A stretch of DNA of 64,000 nt from Anisodus tanguticus (taxonomy: Eukaryota > Streptophyta > Magnoliopsida > Solanales > Solanaceae). Of this stretch, positions 45,941 through 57,859 are shown piece after piece; the first letter of the stretch is position 1, and every line of letters starts with the position of its first letter. The position numbers were made by a program, and so were the translations under genes. The stretch spans positions 41,331,032-41,395,031 of the forward strand of contig CM067559.1 of the NCBI GenBank assembly GCA_034509755.1. The letters run 5' to 3'. The notes below the pieces were generated by a model that made no database searches, had not been told where the DNA came from, and saw only the letters and a program-made list of their open reading frames with translations.

Positions 45941-48900
45941 TCATGAGCAGCAACCACCACTCTGTTGTGTTTGCTGTTCTTGTTTCTGTTTCAAGATATT
46001 TCTCTTCCCTACCGTGGATCCTTCTTCCAGGAGACTAGGCACCTCCATTATCTGAATACAGTAAGTAGTCTAGTTAGAAAATCAATGAAAAAGTTAATCT
46101 TGAAAAGATTCAGTTGACCAAATGGATTGGTTTTTAAGTCAACCAGATCAGAACTGTTGGATTCCAACATTTCTCAAGCTTGAAAGTCAAGGATTTTAAG
46201 TCAAGAAACATTGGACTGTATGGGTTCTTAATCTTGAGAGTCGATTAGTCATCCTACTTGCCTAGTATGTGACTGTTTCTAAGTGTAGAACATGATGTAT
46301 CTTCAGAATAAATCGTACTGATTACTGACTGATAAAAGCACGACATTTTCCTTTGCGCATAAAACAAGGGGAATTATGAATGTACACTACAGCTGGAAAC
46401 AAGAGAGATATCCCACAACACACAATAGATGAGCTTGGGGAATCTTCCACTAAAGACTTATGTATGGGAGTAAAAAGCTACTGCCTGATATCACTATCAG
46501 AATAATATTTTACGAGGGTTTTCGATTTAGAAGGTCAACTGGATGCGTCTAGAAAATAATGTTTTTTTTTCTGATAGGTAAAATCTAGAAAATAATGTTA
46601 CATTAAAAACCAGCGGATCGTGTTACTTTGCATATGATACTACCTTGACAACATGTCTTGTGAATCCTACAGAGAAGTCATGAATGTATCATTTACCTTT
46701 AAGGCAAGCTCTTCAAAGCAGTTCTGCACATTTTCTCGAGTTTTAGCACTACATTCAAGAAATAGACTTCCAAGCTCTATTGCTAGGGCAATGCCTTCTT
46801 CCCTCGTCACAGCTCTCTCAGATTCCTGATAAGCCAATAATAAAATAAGAACAAAAGTTGGTTTGCAGAATTTATTCAAGCACTAATGAATGGACTGCAA
46901 CATTACTGTTAATGCTAAAGATAAATATAGATAAACGTTATAAGATATTCCCACAGAAAACAATAATGTAACCAAACTCATCCTCAAACTCTGTAATCCA
47001 TTTTGCAACAGAACAATAAAATAAGACGGATAGTACATTCCCTGAGGCATATATTCTCCAACAGTTGTCCAAACTCATTCTCTAACTCTGTGATCCATTC
47101 TTTTCTTTTTTATTTGAAGTTTGAACTCTCTTATATTTAGGTCACATATAGCTTTACTTCATATTAATTTCCTGTAACTGCAATACCACTATTAATAAAA
47201 GAAAGAAGAAACAAAATCCCCTAATCATAGTTTCATGACTTCCTATTATAAGCATTACGGAAGTTCCCAGATTCCACAACAAGATAAAGTATATTGCATT
47301 TGAAGAGGTGATATCAACATCTTATTTCTCCATGAGATAATGTCTCCTATCGCTCAAGAAGTAAAAATGAAGAGACTCCAACACAATTATCGAAACAAAG
47401 TTAAGAGAGAGATACAAGCACGTTCAATTTTGCAAGGAACATACCCTGTCAACTTTATTTCCAACCAGAATCTTTACACAATCCTGATTATTACTATACA
47501 GCTCTACCTCTTTTGCCCACACATCAGACAGGTTTGTGAAGGTCTCTCTTCTTGTTACATCATAGACTGTACGCAAAATTTAAGTAGGTATAAACATAAT
47601 AGTTAGAAATGCATATAAGAATTAAGAGAACCCAAAGCATCTAAAAGAAATGTAGAAATAGCATCTAAAAGAAATGTAGAAATATGTCAACAAAGAAACC
47701 ACACATTAATATTTCTTATGAAAAAAATTAGGAAAACTACGTTTCTTGTCAAGTATCTGAAAACTACACGGACACCTTTTTGGATTTGAACATTTGCTAC
47801 CAGTCATACCACAAACTTTATTCAAGTAATGGAGATTGGAGAGCTGTTAAAGGTAGAAATATAGAAAAACCATATCAACCCAGTTGCAATTAAGTATTTG
47901 CAGTTCGTTGCTCTGCAAGGAGCCAGTCAGAAGGGACCGAGGCAATAATCAGCAAGACTTTCATCACAGGGAAGTTCTATAGCGTTGTCATGAAAACAAT
48001 AGATTGGGATGCTTGCTTATTGTTCTTGGCAGATAGAACTCCAGCAACGGGGAAAAGGCTACAGCTAGTATATCATGAAAACTTATCACTGGACGCAGAT
48101 TTATTGGAGGTTTAATCAGATTATTCAACGAAGGGGAGCCTTGGCACAACGGTAATACTTAGCAGCATTGTGTGGTCAGAAGTTCACGGGTCCAAGTCGG
48201 AGAAACAGCGGTTGCAGAAAAGTAAGGTAAAGTTGCATACAGCCTATCGATAGGTCCATCCCTTCCCGGACTCCGTGCGTAACGAGATCTTAGTGCGCCT
48301 TTTGATTAATCAAATGTTCAACTTAAGTGTGCTTGTCAATTTCCATCAACATCTGATCTAAGTTTCATACCATAGCATTGTCATATAAAATAATGGAAAC
48401 CATTTTAGCTAAAAATTCTTAACGCAAACAAATCTTTCGATAACTTGTACCAGTTAGATTGATAATATCTAGACAAGAAGCTCCAAAAACCAATAGCTCG
48501 AGCTTTCACCAGCATTATCAAGAAAAATCATTTTACTTCCCCAGGGTTTGCTAACGCGGTATGCTTTGTGCACCGGGCTGCCCTTTTTTTTTTACAAGCA
48601 ATGAACAAATATGAACAGCTGCTAGATCAAAAATAAACTTGCGGAGGATTGAGCAATGGAAATGGCTTATAAATAAAAGTATGGATATCACATTTGATGT
48701 AAACCCAGGAAACATAAAAAACAAATAAATTGGGGACGAGTGTATCCTCTGAAAAAGAAGTGTATCATATATTCCAGCCTTAACTAGCTATAGCAGATGT
48801 TGCCCTTTATAGATTGCTATTGCAAGTGACTCTTAATTATGCATTGTTCTTTCATAGTGGAATAAGGCAGAATGACGTTTAAACTGCAATGAAGATGAGT

Positions 48901-51900
48901 GATGTAATAACAAAAGTTTAACTCTAGCTAACTCATAGATGGATTATCAACATTGGATGTATCCTCTCTTGCAAGATATGAAAGTGCATCAATTCACTTT
49001 TACTTACCAAGAATGATCCCCTGAGCACCTCTGTAGTAGGAGCTAGTCAGTGTCCTGAACCTCTCCTGTCCAGCTGTAGGAAACATGATATGTACAATTA
49101 AAAGTTTCCACTGGATCTAGGTAAAACCAAATACTATGAAGTTTTTCAGCAAAGCTACTGAGACAAACTGGTTAATTGTTGGAGTAGAACAACAGCGATA
49201 GTTATACCTATGATAAAACTGATTTCAGTAGTTTCTTTTTTTTCTATCAGTAAAACTGATTTCAGTAGTTCCGCCAGAATGTTGAATTCCAGAACTCTTG
49301 ATCCCCAGGAAAAGCCTTAGACACTTCTCCGCGTAGTGATTCGATGTTATGCAATATTAACATATTAACCTTGTTGCATAGAGGAAAGCTTAATGGTTGT
49401 TATGTTACAATGAGGGAATGGATTATTGTCTCCTTCTATGGTCGTAGACAATCCTCACCTAGTGAACTAGCATTTGAATTTAGTTAAGTACATGGTTTGT
49501 TTTCTTAACATGGTCTAAGAGCCATCTCTATTGTTGTGTTTTCAAATGTTGGTCCCCATGTTTTGTTATACAGGCACTAGATATTCTGGCGTGCAGGGAG
49601 GGTGTGAGGGTGTCAAATATGGGATCAAGAAATGGGTTATAGTCTCCTTAAATGATCTTGGAAAGTCTTTACCTCATGAGCTAGTTTGGGGTTGAGTTAA
49701 GCCACATATCCATTTTTCAATAACAAGTCAAGCATCTTAAAATGCAGGTGAAAATCAAATTGGCACATCTTTAGTTAAAGCAAGTAATCGTCATGTAGAC
49801 TATGTTGTATTTTTTTCTGATCAAGGAAATTAGAGGTTTCAATAGATTAAGTTGTGTTTAAGCACATAAATCCACCATTGCAGAAAGAGATTTAAGTGAT
49901 GCTGTGATAATTTGTTAATCACTGTTTTACATACTTCACCACACAATGCAAATATTATTTTCCTAACTAGACTTGATTTAATCATGTGTCATCTATGTAT
50001 CATGAAATGTTGTATTTCCAGTGGTAAGGAGTATCGACTTAAATGGTCATAAACATTTTAGAACTCCAAAAGCTAGGATATTAGATACCAAATGTTCCTA
50101 AATTGTGGAGTTCAAAATTTTAAGTGCAATTTTTTTTAATAACCGTGGTGTCTGGGCCAGCTTGCGCGCACAGGATACCTGCCACCTTACACCGCAGCAG
50201 GTACCAGGTAACTCTGTCCACCAAGGCGACAATTATAGTGCAAATGGTAATTTTCAGTGTAAATTTCATCTACAGATTACCCATTTTGAGAATGATGAAT
50301 ACAGGTAAGGCTTTGCACCATATGATATACAGTAAACTAAATTCCAGAGTCTACATACCTGTGTCCCAAATGGTAAGCTTCAGTTTTTTCCCACTAACAG
50401 TGAGCGTCTTAATCTTAAAATCGACACCTATTCATCAGACAAAGGAATAGTAAGTCAGTGGAAAATTGTATCAGAGAGGTCAACCATCATACGAGAATCT
50501 ACTTGACAACAACTTCAGAAGATGCTTAAATAAATTACTAGATCAGCTATCAGGATGAGAGAGAGAGAGAGAGAGAGAGATGAGGGAAAGGAAAAAAATT
50601 GAACACTCTAAAGCTATATTTCTTGCTTGTGTGCATCTCAACTAGTCCATCAGGTACTCCCACCAGCATATTCTACTCTGTTACTACCCATAAACAACTT
50701 AAGATGATGTATGTCTAAAACAAATATCAGCTTAGTTTAGGCAATCTTAAGATACAGCAGAAAGGTATCTGCATATTTATATACAGTCATCTGATATAAA
50801 CTTAATTGATCGTTAATAAGGGAAATCAAATCAAATCAAATCAACTCAACACCTGACATATTGTGTCAAAATGGGGTTAAAAAATAATTGTATGTTAAAG
50901 GACAGCCTAGTGGTTGGTGAAAACAGTCCTAACAATCTGTCTTCTTGTTTTTGTTTTCTATCATTTCTTCTGTCTTTATAGTACCCTAAAAACAAATCCA
51001 CAATAATTTAGACAACAGTGCATTTCAGATTTATAAAAAAAAATCAATAACTTTATTATCAGGATATAGTATTTCTTACTGAATACAGAATGATTTTGTT
51101 TCTACTTTTGGTAAATAACATGTGTAAGACTAGTTTGGAGCCGGAGCTAGGATCTAAATAATGATTATTTTCTAGTTCAAGTATAAATTCAAAATAACTG
51201 TTAAGCATCCAACAAAATCCCCTCAGCATTAAAAGAACAACAATGATGCAAACCTCTAATTGCAACTGATTAACTATAGTTTCAATCATAAAAAATTCCA
51301 GAGTCCATCTGATTTCCAAACTATACAACATTTTTCAGAATTCACTTCAGGCAGTAAATAGTGATCAATCTGTGAATCAAAAATTTTAGTCAGTCATTAA
51401 AATGAATCCAGTAATATCCCATCAACATTAACGAACAACAATGATGCAAACCTCTAATTGCAACTGATTAATTATAATTTCAATCATAAAAATATCCAGA
51501 GTCCATTTGATTTCCGATTAATAAACATTTTTCAGATTTCACTTCAGGCAGTAAATAGTAACCAATCGAGAATCAAAAACTTAACTTTAATCAATCATTA
51601 AATAGCAATAACAGCTGCTGATTTGAAAGTACGACTTGAAAAATCACAGCAGTAAGTAGTGATTAATCTGAGAATCAAACAAAAACAACTTGCACTATAA
51701 ATCATAAAATATTCCGTATGTTCTAAACTACTTAGTCCATTCATCGATTCCGGATACAAATTAAAGTTCCTAGCTCATAATAGCTTGAAACAACAGCAGT
51801 AAATAGTGATTTATCTGAGAATTAATCCTAACAAAAATAACTTGCATTAATCATACAAAGAGTAAAACTAGTTCACCGATTTCGGATTCAAAATTCTGAG

Positions 51901-54900
51901 CTCATAAGTTCCAATATCCAAATCAAACACTACAAAGAAAAACTGGAGCAACTACAAATTATCGCTAATCTGTTGCTAAATTGCTCGTAGCTAACATAAT
52001 TTTTTGATAATTTATCAATAATCCATCACTAAACATGATTACTGACGAATTTTGTTGTTTAGCTACAAAATTCTATTGAATCTCACTGTTCCATTGAGCT
52101 ACAGCTTGGTCGATCAGATGACATGATCCACCATTGTTGACTAGTTGAGCTCAAGGAGATGTTAGTCGTACAAATGAGAGGAAAAAGTAGAAGCAGAAGC
52201 AGAGAAGAGCAAAGATAGTTTGGGGAAATTACTGTATATTCGAATCAATTAAGAATACAATACAATGCCACATATATATACAACCAATTGTGCATCTAGA
52301 ATCACCTAACACTAACCACACTAACTAACTATTAATTACTTTCTAATACAAATTAACTAACTTGTAACTAACCTCTAACAACCTTAACTAACTTTTATCA
52401 ACTCCAACTAACTTCATAGTATTTATCAAGTACATTGCACCTCATGGCACAATTGTGCACTTTCCTAATTCTTTCACACACACCCTCAAGCTAGGAGATA
52501 TGAAGATATTCTTCATGCCTAGCTTGGACATCAAGTGTTCATGTTGTGGTCGACCAAGGGCCTTAGTGAACAAATTTGCTGGCTGGTTAGCAGAGGATAA
52601 ATATACAGTGTGGATCAGCCCTTCTTGAATCTTTTCTCTAATGAAATGGCAGTCTATATCAATGTGCTTTGTGCGTTCATGAAAGACTGGATTAGCTGCA
52701 ATCTGGATGGCAGATTTGTTGTCTGAGAAAACTGAAACGGGTGTCTGAACTTTAACTCCAAGTTCATGATATAAACCAACAAGCCAGATTATCTCAGCTA
52801 CTGAGGCAGCCATAGCTCTGTACTCAGCTTCTGCTGAGCTTCTAGAAACTGTCACTTGCTTCTTAGACTTCCATGATAAAGTGATTGATCTTCTGTTGTT
52901 AACACATGAACCCCAATCTGCATCTGATCTGAGGAACACTAGTTCTGGACATAAGAATTCCCAAGCCTGGTGCTTGGGAAATATATCTAACAAGCCTAAG
53001 ACATGCTTCCATATGTGATGTTTTAGGAGCCTGCATGAATTGGCTCAAGCATTGCACAACAAATGCAATATATGGTCTAGTTGTCAGGTATAACAACCTA
53101 CCAATCATTCTTCTATACACACTGGGTTCTGATAGAGGTTCATCTGGTTCTGGCATAACAACATCTGAATCTGATGACAGAAGTATGGCAGCAACATGTT
53201 GATCAAACTCAGTAGTAGTGAACTTCTGATTCATGTCCATAGGTGAATATGCTGGCTTAGCACCTGCAAGACTCGTATCTGATATGAGCTCCAATGCATA
53301 CTTCCTTTGATGTATTAATATACCCTGAGAATTCTTGCAAATTCAATTCCAAGGAAGTACCTGAGCTCTCCTAGATCCTTTAACTTAAAAGTTGTCTGCA
53401 GTGCTTCTTTTGTGGATTGAATGAGTCCTGGATCATTTCCAGTAATTAGCAAGTCATCTACATACACCAACACCAACACTAAGCTATCATTCTCTTGTTT
53501 AGTAAACAGAGAGTAATCTCTGTGACTTTGCTGAAATCCAGATGAAATCAAGGCTATAGTAAGTTTGATATTCCATTGTCTTGATACTTGTTTCAAGCCA
53601 TGTAAGGATTTCAGTAATCTGCAAACCTGTTTCTTCCCAATTTTGACATCAAAGCCTTCTGGAACTGCCATGTATACCTCTTCATATAGATCTCCTTGTA
53701 GGAAAGTATTATAGACATCCATTTGCTGAATGGTCCACTGTTTGGCTGCTGCAAGGACAATAACTAACCTCACAGTGGCCATTTTGATTGTGACTACTGG
53801 TGAGAATGTCTCCTGATAATCAAGCCCGTCCTGCTGATTGTATCCCTTTGTTACCAATCTGGCTTTAAATCTCTCCACTTCTCTTGTTGCCTTGTATTTA
53901 ATCTTGTACACCCACCTGCATCCTATAGCCTTCTTTCCTTCTATGAGTGAGACCAACTCCCATGTTCCATTATCCTCCAAAGCTTAAATCTCAGTTCTCA
54001 TTGCTTCAACTTATCTCTTGTCTTGTGCAGTTGCTGAGTAATTATGTGGCTCAGTGTCAAGTGAGACATTAGCCACAAAACTTTGGTACATGTGTGACAA
54101 GCCTGCATAATCAACACCATTAGTTATTGAATATAAGCAGCTAGAAGAACCATGTTTGGTGACATAATCCTTGTGCCAGATAGGAAGTCTCTGACATCAT
54201 ATTCTAAAAGATTAGTTTCCAGTTGTATGTGGTCTGCAGCATTCTCATGTGGTGCTTCTACAGGAATACACACATCCTGGGTTGTATCCTGAACTTCCAA
54301 AGTTGGACTCCTGTGTTCATCTCCTCCTGGCAACCTATTATCTGCTGGTGAGATATTAACATTCTGTGGATGAACCAGATCATCAAAACAGAAATGTTCT
54401 TGTGATCTGATATGACTAAGATTGTCATCTGCATTGCCTTTGAGAGGAAATATTGTCTCCATAAACATCACATCTCTGCTCATGAAAAATGTCCTATTCT
54501 CCATGTCATACAACTTATATCCCTTCTGTGCAGATCCATACCCAAGAAAGACTGCTCTTACAGCCCTTGGGCTAAACTTATCATGTTTAGTCAGAATAGT
54601 TGCAATACACAAACAACCTATCACTCTTAAATGGTTAAGTGATGGTGTTCTATTATACAACATCTCATAGGGTGACTTATTTCCTATGATAGTTGAAGGA
54701 ATTCTATTCATGATGTATAGAACCCCTCCACACAATATCCCCAAAACATATCAGGTAAGCCTGCTTGAAATTTTATTGCCCTGACAGTTTCCAGAATGTG
54801 TCTATGTTTCCTTACCACTACACCATTTTGCTGTGGTGTGTGGGGACAGGAACTCTCATGCACCACACCATACTGCTGAAACAACTCTCTACAATTATGA

Positions 54901-57859
54901 TTAAAAAATTCAGTATCATTATAAGATCTCACTATCTGAATCTTCATTTCAAACTGAGTACCGACTTCAACAAAGAAATTTTTAAGCAATGTAACTACAT
55001 CAGATTTCAACCTCATTAAAAAAATCCAAGTCCATCTGGAATAATCATCCACAATAGTCAAGAAATATCTCATTCCATTATATGTTTCTACCTTATAGGG
55101 TCCCCCATACATCCATGTGTAACAGTTAAAAATGTCTTGTTTTCCTACAAATACTGACCGGAAATGGAATCCTAGTCTGTCTAGCTAGTGGACATACTTC
55201 ACACTTATTCAAAATAAAAGAAGTATCATTCTTGAAACATGAAATTTTCCTTAAAACAGTCATAGGTACATGACATAACCTCTTGTGCCAGATGACTGCA
55301 TCTACATGATGTATGGCTGACAAACATTTATTCCGTTCTTCCTTCTTATTTTGTGTATCCAAGCATAATATGTACAATCCTTCTTCTTCATTGTCAATCC
55401 CCCTCACCTTCCCAGATGAGAGATCCTGAAACACATAACATTGTGGAAAGAAAGTGACACTACATTTCAGTTCTTTTGTTACTTTTGACACCGACATGAG
55501 ATTGAACTTGAAATTTGGCACACAAAGAATATTTTTAAGAACATCACCTCCACCTAAGAGATAATCACCAACATGTGAGATTCTGATTGAATCTCCTGTA
55601 GGTAATTGCTCACCTCATGTTCTTTCTGTCAAATTTTTATTTTGTAAGCAATTATGATCACTAACCATATGATTGGTTGCACCTGTGTCCACTATCCATT
55701 TCATCAACATTTCTGAATCAAAAACACATTTACCTGCCATATTAGCACTACCACTAGCCTCTCCCTTGTTGTTAAGCAGATTGAGGAGTTGTTGATGCTG
55801 ACTAGGTGTGAATTGGCTATGTGAGACTGCATCGGCAGGTTGTGACCACATTCTCTGATTGTGATTGCAAGCTGACAAAAGTTGTGTGCTATGTGAATTA
55901 GAACATGATCCATAGTTTTGTCCAAAATATGGTTTATGTATATGTTTCATGTCATGACTATAGTTTTGTCAGTGCATTTCTTCTACTGTCTTGTATCTTC
56001 AAGAGGCAAACTTCCACCAGTTACTGCATATGCCTTCTTGCTTTTATTCTTGAAGTCTTTAGGATATCCATTGATCTTGTAACAGTCATCTTGTGTATGT
56101 CCAGTTTTGTGACAAAAGTTACACTTCATCAATTTGAAACAATCCATCTTAGTATGACCTTTCATATGACAGAAGTCACAAAGGGCATTAGGATTGTATG
56201 TTTTCTTTTGTTTCAGAACTCCACTCATGTTCCTTCCACTTCCATTTCTGGCTATGAACATAGCAGAAGATTCAATTGTTTCCTTCATCATCCTGCTTGT
56301 CCCTGCAACCATTCTTTGGCTTTCCTCTTGGTTGATCATTGCATATACCTGGTTTAGACTTGGCACATGCTGCATCATAAGAATCTGACTTCTAGCTTGA
56401 CTATAGCTTGTATCTAGTCCCATTAGGAATTGTAGCATTCTTTGGTATTGTAAATGATCAACAAAATCTTTGGATTTAGCACAACATAGTGGTGGTATAA
56501 TAGAATCATACTCATCCCGAAGGTCTTTAAGTCTAGAGTAGTACATTGAGACTGATTGTGATCCTTTTCTCATTGTAACAATTTCCTTGTGTAATTGGAA
56601 AGATCTAGAATTGTTTATCTTGTCAAATCTCTCCTTTAAATCTTCCCATATACTGTGTGAATTAATTAAACATCATGCCACTGAGTAAGTTCTTGCTTAC
56701 ATTTCCCATCAACCAAGACACCACAATTGCATTACACATATCCCACACTCTTGCTAAATCTCCACAGAAAGCCTCCCTCTTTACTGATCCATCGATAAAA
56801 CCTACTTTGTTCTTCCCTAACAGAGCCAACTTCATTGTTCTACTCCACAATGTGTAATTATCATTCCATTCAACACAATTCCAACAGATAGTGAACCTGG
56901 TGCATCAGATGGAAAGAGATACACAGGATGATTATGATCGATGTTTACTGTTAATGTCACAATTCCACTTGTTATATCTTCTGTGTTGTTCTCCATTATT
57001 ACTTATTGTAGCTTATCGACTTCAATTATTGTTGCAATCAATCGATCTGCTCCATTCTACTAATCTTCTGTCTCGATTAAACTTATGAATCTTCAATATG
57101 CTTCTCCACTCCCAGAATTTAGTGTCGAACACACAAATCCCTCGAATTCCTCTTTGCATGTAAAGGAACTCCCTTGATCAACGTCGAATTACCACCGCTC
57201 CGATACCATGTTGAATCTCACTGTTCCATTGAGCTGCAGCTTGGTCGATCAGATGACATGATCCGCCATTGTTGACTAGTTGAGCTCAAGGAGATGTTAG
57301 TCGTACAAATGAGAGGAAAAAGTAGAAGCAGAGAAGAGCAAAGACAGAGTTTGGGGAAATTTTCGAATATTTAAGAATACAATACAATGCCGCATATATA
57401 TACAACCAATCCAACTAACTTCATAGTATTTATCAAGTACATTGCACCTCATGGCACAATTGTGCACTTCCCTAATTCTTTCACAAATTCGTTCGTTACT
57501 AATTCCTACTTTTTTTAGTAGTACAAGGATTAATCAAGCAAACACTATAAGAAAAGACATAACGTAATTAACAAAAATAACTTGCATTAATCAATACAAA
57601 CTAGTTCAGAGATTTCGGATTCAAACTTCCAAATCAAAGGATCAAACAAAAACTAAAAAGTATATACGTATGCATTCACACACAAGGCAAGCCAAATTAT
57701 GGAGCAAAGAGAGTTACCAATGGTAGGGGCAAGATCGTCAACAACATTAGAAATGAAGCTAACAAGCAAGCTACTCTTTCCAACTCCAGAATCTCCGATC
57801 AACAAGATCTTAAACGACAGATCGTAACTGCTATTGCTCTGCCCTATCGTCGCCGTCAT
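45941..57859 (-). CDS. RABC2A: Rab18-class small GTPase, six exons, 212 aa
   Basis: Minus-strand exons 57859-57718, 50427-50359, 49073-49008, 47566-47445, 46825-46697 and 46051-45941 join to 639 nt with closing phases and GT-AG introns. The product begins MTATIGQSNSSYDLSFKILL. It has P-loop GDSGVGKSS (22-30), effector threonine T46, WDTAGQE (68-74, catalytic Q73), NKVD (129-132) and ECSAK (157-161). The C-terminus SGGCCS gives a doubly prenylated Cys pair. All GTP-binding residues are intact. Plant RABC proteins are Rab18-class GTPases of membrane traffic; RABC2A binds class-XI myosin tails in Arabidopsis as I recall. The unspliced frame at 57653-57859 only covers exon 1 plus intron. Intron 1 is 7,290 bp because of transposon insertions. 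A (TC)n tract is in the 5' leader at about 57877-57892. Confidence 0.94.
46548..46599. repeat. 20-bp insertion flanked by a 16-bp duplication
   Basis: TCTAGAAAATAATGTT occurs at 46548-46563 and 46584-46599, around TTTTTTTCTGATAGGTAAAA. It sits in RABC2A intron 5. It has the form of a severely 5'-truncated retroposon tail in reverse. Confidence 0.75.
47637..47684. repeat. 24-bp tandem duplication
   Basis: GCATCTAAAAGAAATGTAGA plus AATA occurs twice in direct succession in RABC2A intron 4. Confidence 0.85.
48136..48306 (+). mobile_element. SINE in RABC2A intron 3
   Basis: GAGCCTTGGCACAACGGTAA (A-box side), GTTCACGGGTCCAAGTCG (B-box), GCATACAGCCTATCGATAGG and TTCCCGGACTCCGTGCG. This is the tRNA-derived SINE order, antisense to the gene. 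It is diverged and its tail is unclear. Confidence 0.75.
48548..48597 (+). repeat. SINE 3' tail fragment
   Basis: GCGGTATGCTTTGTGCACCG, GGCTGCCC and a run of T; only the 3' end of a SINE of the same kind as at 495-580. Confidence 0.65.
49214..49270. repeat. 17-bp insertion flanked by a 20-bp duplication
   Basis: TAAAACTGATTTCAGTAGTT occurs at 49214-49233 and 49251-49270, around TCTTTTTTTTCTATCAG. It lies in RABC2A intron 2. The inserted T-run plus CTATCAG resembles the inserted piece at 46564-46583. Confidence 0.75.
50132..50236 (-). mobile_element. 5'-truncated SINE in RABC2A intron 2
   Basis: The plus strand shows a T-run, AACCGTGGTGTCTGGGCCAG, CTTGCGCGCA and CTCTGTCCACCAAGGCG. This is the reversed 3' half of the SINE family at 39070 and 45134. 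It lies about 120 bp from exon 2. Confidence 0.7.
50558..50581. repeat. (GA)n microsatellite
   Basis: About 12 GA units within RABC2A intron 1. Confidence 0.9.
51208..51930. repeat. Tandem duplication array in RABC2A intron 1
   Basis: CAATGATGCAAACCTCTAAT starts at 51241 and again at 51439, a period of 198 bp. Partial further units are seen at about 51640 and 51780 around GCAGTAAATAGTGATT and GATTTCGGATTCAAA. A last partial unit lies beyond the copia/MITE insertion at about 57567-57640. Confidence 0.75.
52077..52478 (-). repeat. 3' LTR of intronic copia
   Basis: A 402-bp LTR with an extra AACTAACT-rich block that the partner lacks. Confidence 0.88.
52442..52993 (-). pseudogene. Copia RNase H
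   Basis: The frame shows SDADWGSCVNNRRSITLSWK, VSRSSAEAEYRAMAASVAE, VFSDNKSAIQIAANPVFHER and HIDIDCHFIREKIQEG. All four RNase H catalytic regions are recognisable. It is out of frame with the preceding RT connection frame (52899-53294), so the polyprotein is broken. Confidence 0.88.
52899..53980 (-). pseudogene. Copia reverse transcriptase
   Basis: Frame 53980-53315: GCRWVYKIKYKATREVERFK, DYQETFSPVVTIKMATVRL, WTIQQMDVYNTFLQGDL, LVYVDDLLITGNDPG and LKDLGELRYFLGIEFA. Frame 53294-52899 carries the connection region with RRMIGRLLYLTTRPYIAFVV. The YVDD catalytic pair is intact; the usual N in VNNAFLHGDL reads T and a frameshift near 53310 splits it. Confidence 0.9.
54124..55112 (-). pseudogene. 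Copia integrase
   Basis: MYGGPYKVETYNGMRYFLTI, VDDYSRWTWIFLMRLKSD, HTPQQNGVVVRKHRHILE and then, in a second frame from 54744, IPSTIIGNKSPYEMLYNRTP and VIGCLCIATILTKHDKFSPR. The DD(35)E core is visible with the first Asp missing from this frame. One frameshift near 54730 separates core and C-terminal domain. Confidence 0.88.
55126..55521 (-). pseudogene. Copia GAG-pre-integrase domain
   Basis: KFNLMSVSKVTKELKCSVTF leads to VIWHKRLCHVPMTVLRKISC and NKCEVCPLARQTRIPFP, the HHCC zinc-binding lead-in to integrase. Confidence 0.85.
55615..55950 (-). pseudogene. Copia protease
   Basis: A Gln/His-rich lead ends in KWIVDTGATNHMVSDHNCL, with the retropepsin catalytic DTGA intact. Confidence 0.85.
55983..56940 (-). 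pseudogene. Copia gag with two zinc knuckles
   Basis: Frame 56850-56662 (LALLGKNKVGFIDGSV) is the gag N-terminal half. Frame 56573-55983 contains SVSMYYSRLKDLRDEYDSII and MLQFLMGLDTSYSQARSQIL. Two CCHC knuckles follow in a row: CDFCHMKGHTKMDC and CNFCHKTGHTQDDC. The region between 56660 and 56575 is out of frame or stopped. Confidence 0.85.
57197..57208 (-). other. Primer-binding site of intronic copia
   Basis: Minus strand TGGTATCGGAGC, one base from the initiator-methionine tRNA complement, next to the 5' LTR. Confidence 0.85.
57212..57485 (-). repeat. 5' LTR of intronic copia
   Basis: A 274-bp LTR, shorter than its partner by a deletion of the AACTAACT-rich block. Confidence 0.88.

Larger units (their letters stand above)
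52077..57485 (-). mobile_element. Near-complete Ty1/copia element in RABC2A intron 1
   Basis: LTRs at 52077-52478 and 57212-57485 begin TGTGAAAG and end GAGATTCA on the minus strand. The word AATTC is found on both sides (52069-52073, then three extra bases TAT; and 57486-57490), the probable duplication. A primer-binding site, a polypurine tract (GCTTGAGGGTG next to 52479), and gag, protease, integrase, RT and RNase H in normal order are present. All are in the sense direction of the host gene and broken by stops and frameshifts. Confidence 0.92.
51927..57527 (-). mobile_element. MITE (family A), split by a copia insertion
   Basis: Left part 51927-52073 begins CACTACAAAGAAAAACTGG. The right part 57486-57527 ends ACTTTTTTTAGTAGT, which reads ACTACTAAAAAAAGT on the other strand. 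The interior GACGAATTTTGTTGTTTAGC is the reverse complement of the core of the MITE at 1886. Joined, it would be about 190 bp. Confidence 0.6.

Noticed and set aside
48136..48306. tRNA gene
   Set aside because: The A- and B-box-like words belong to a SINE body; no cloverleaf with a proper anticodon arm can be drawn.
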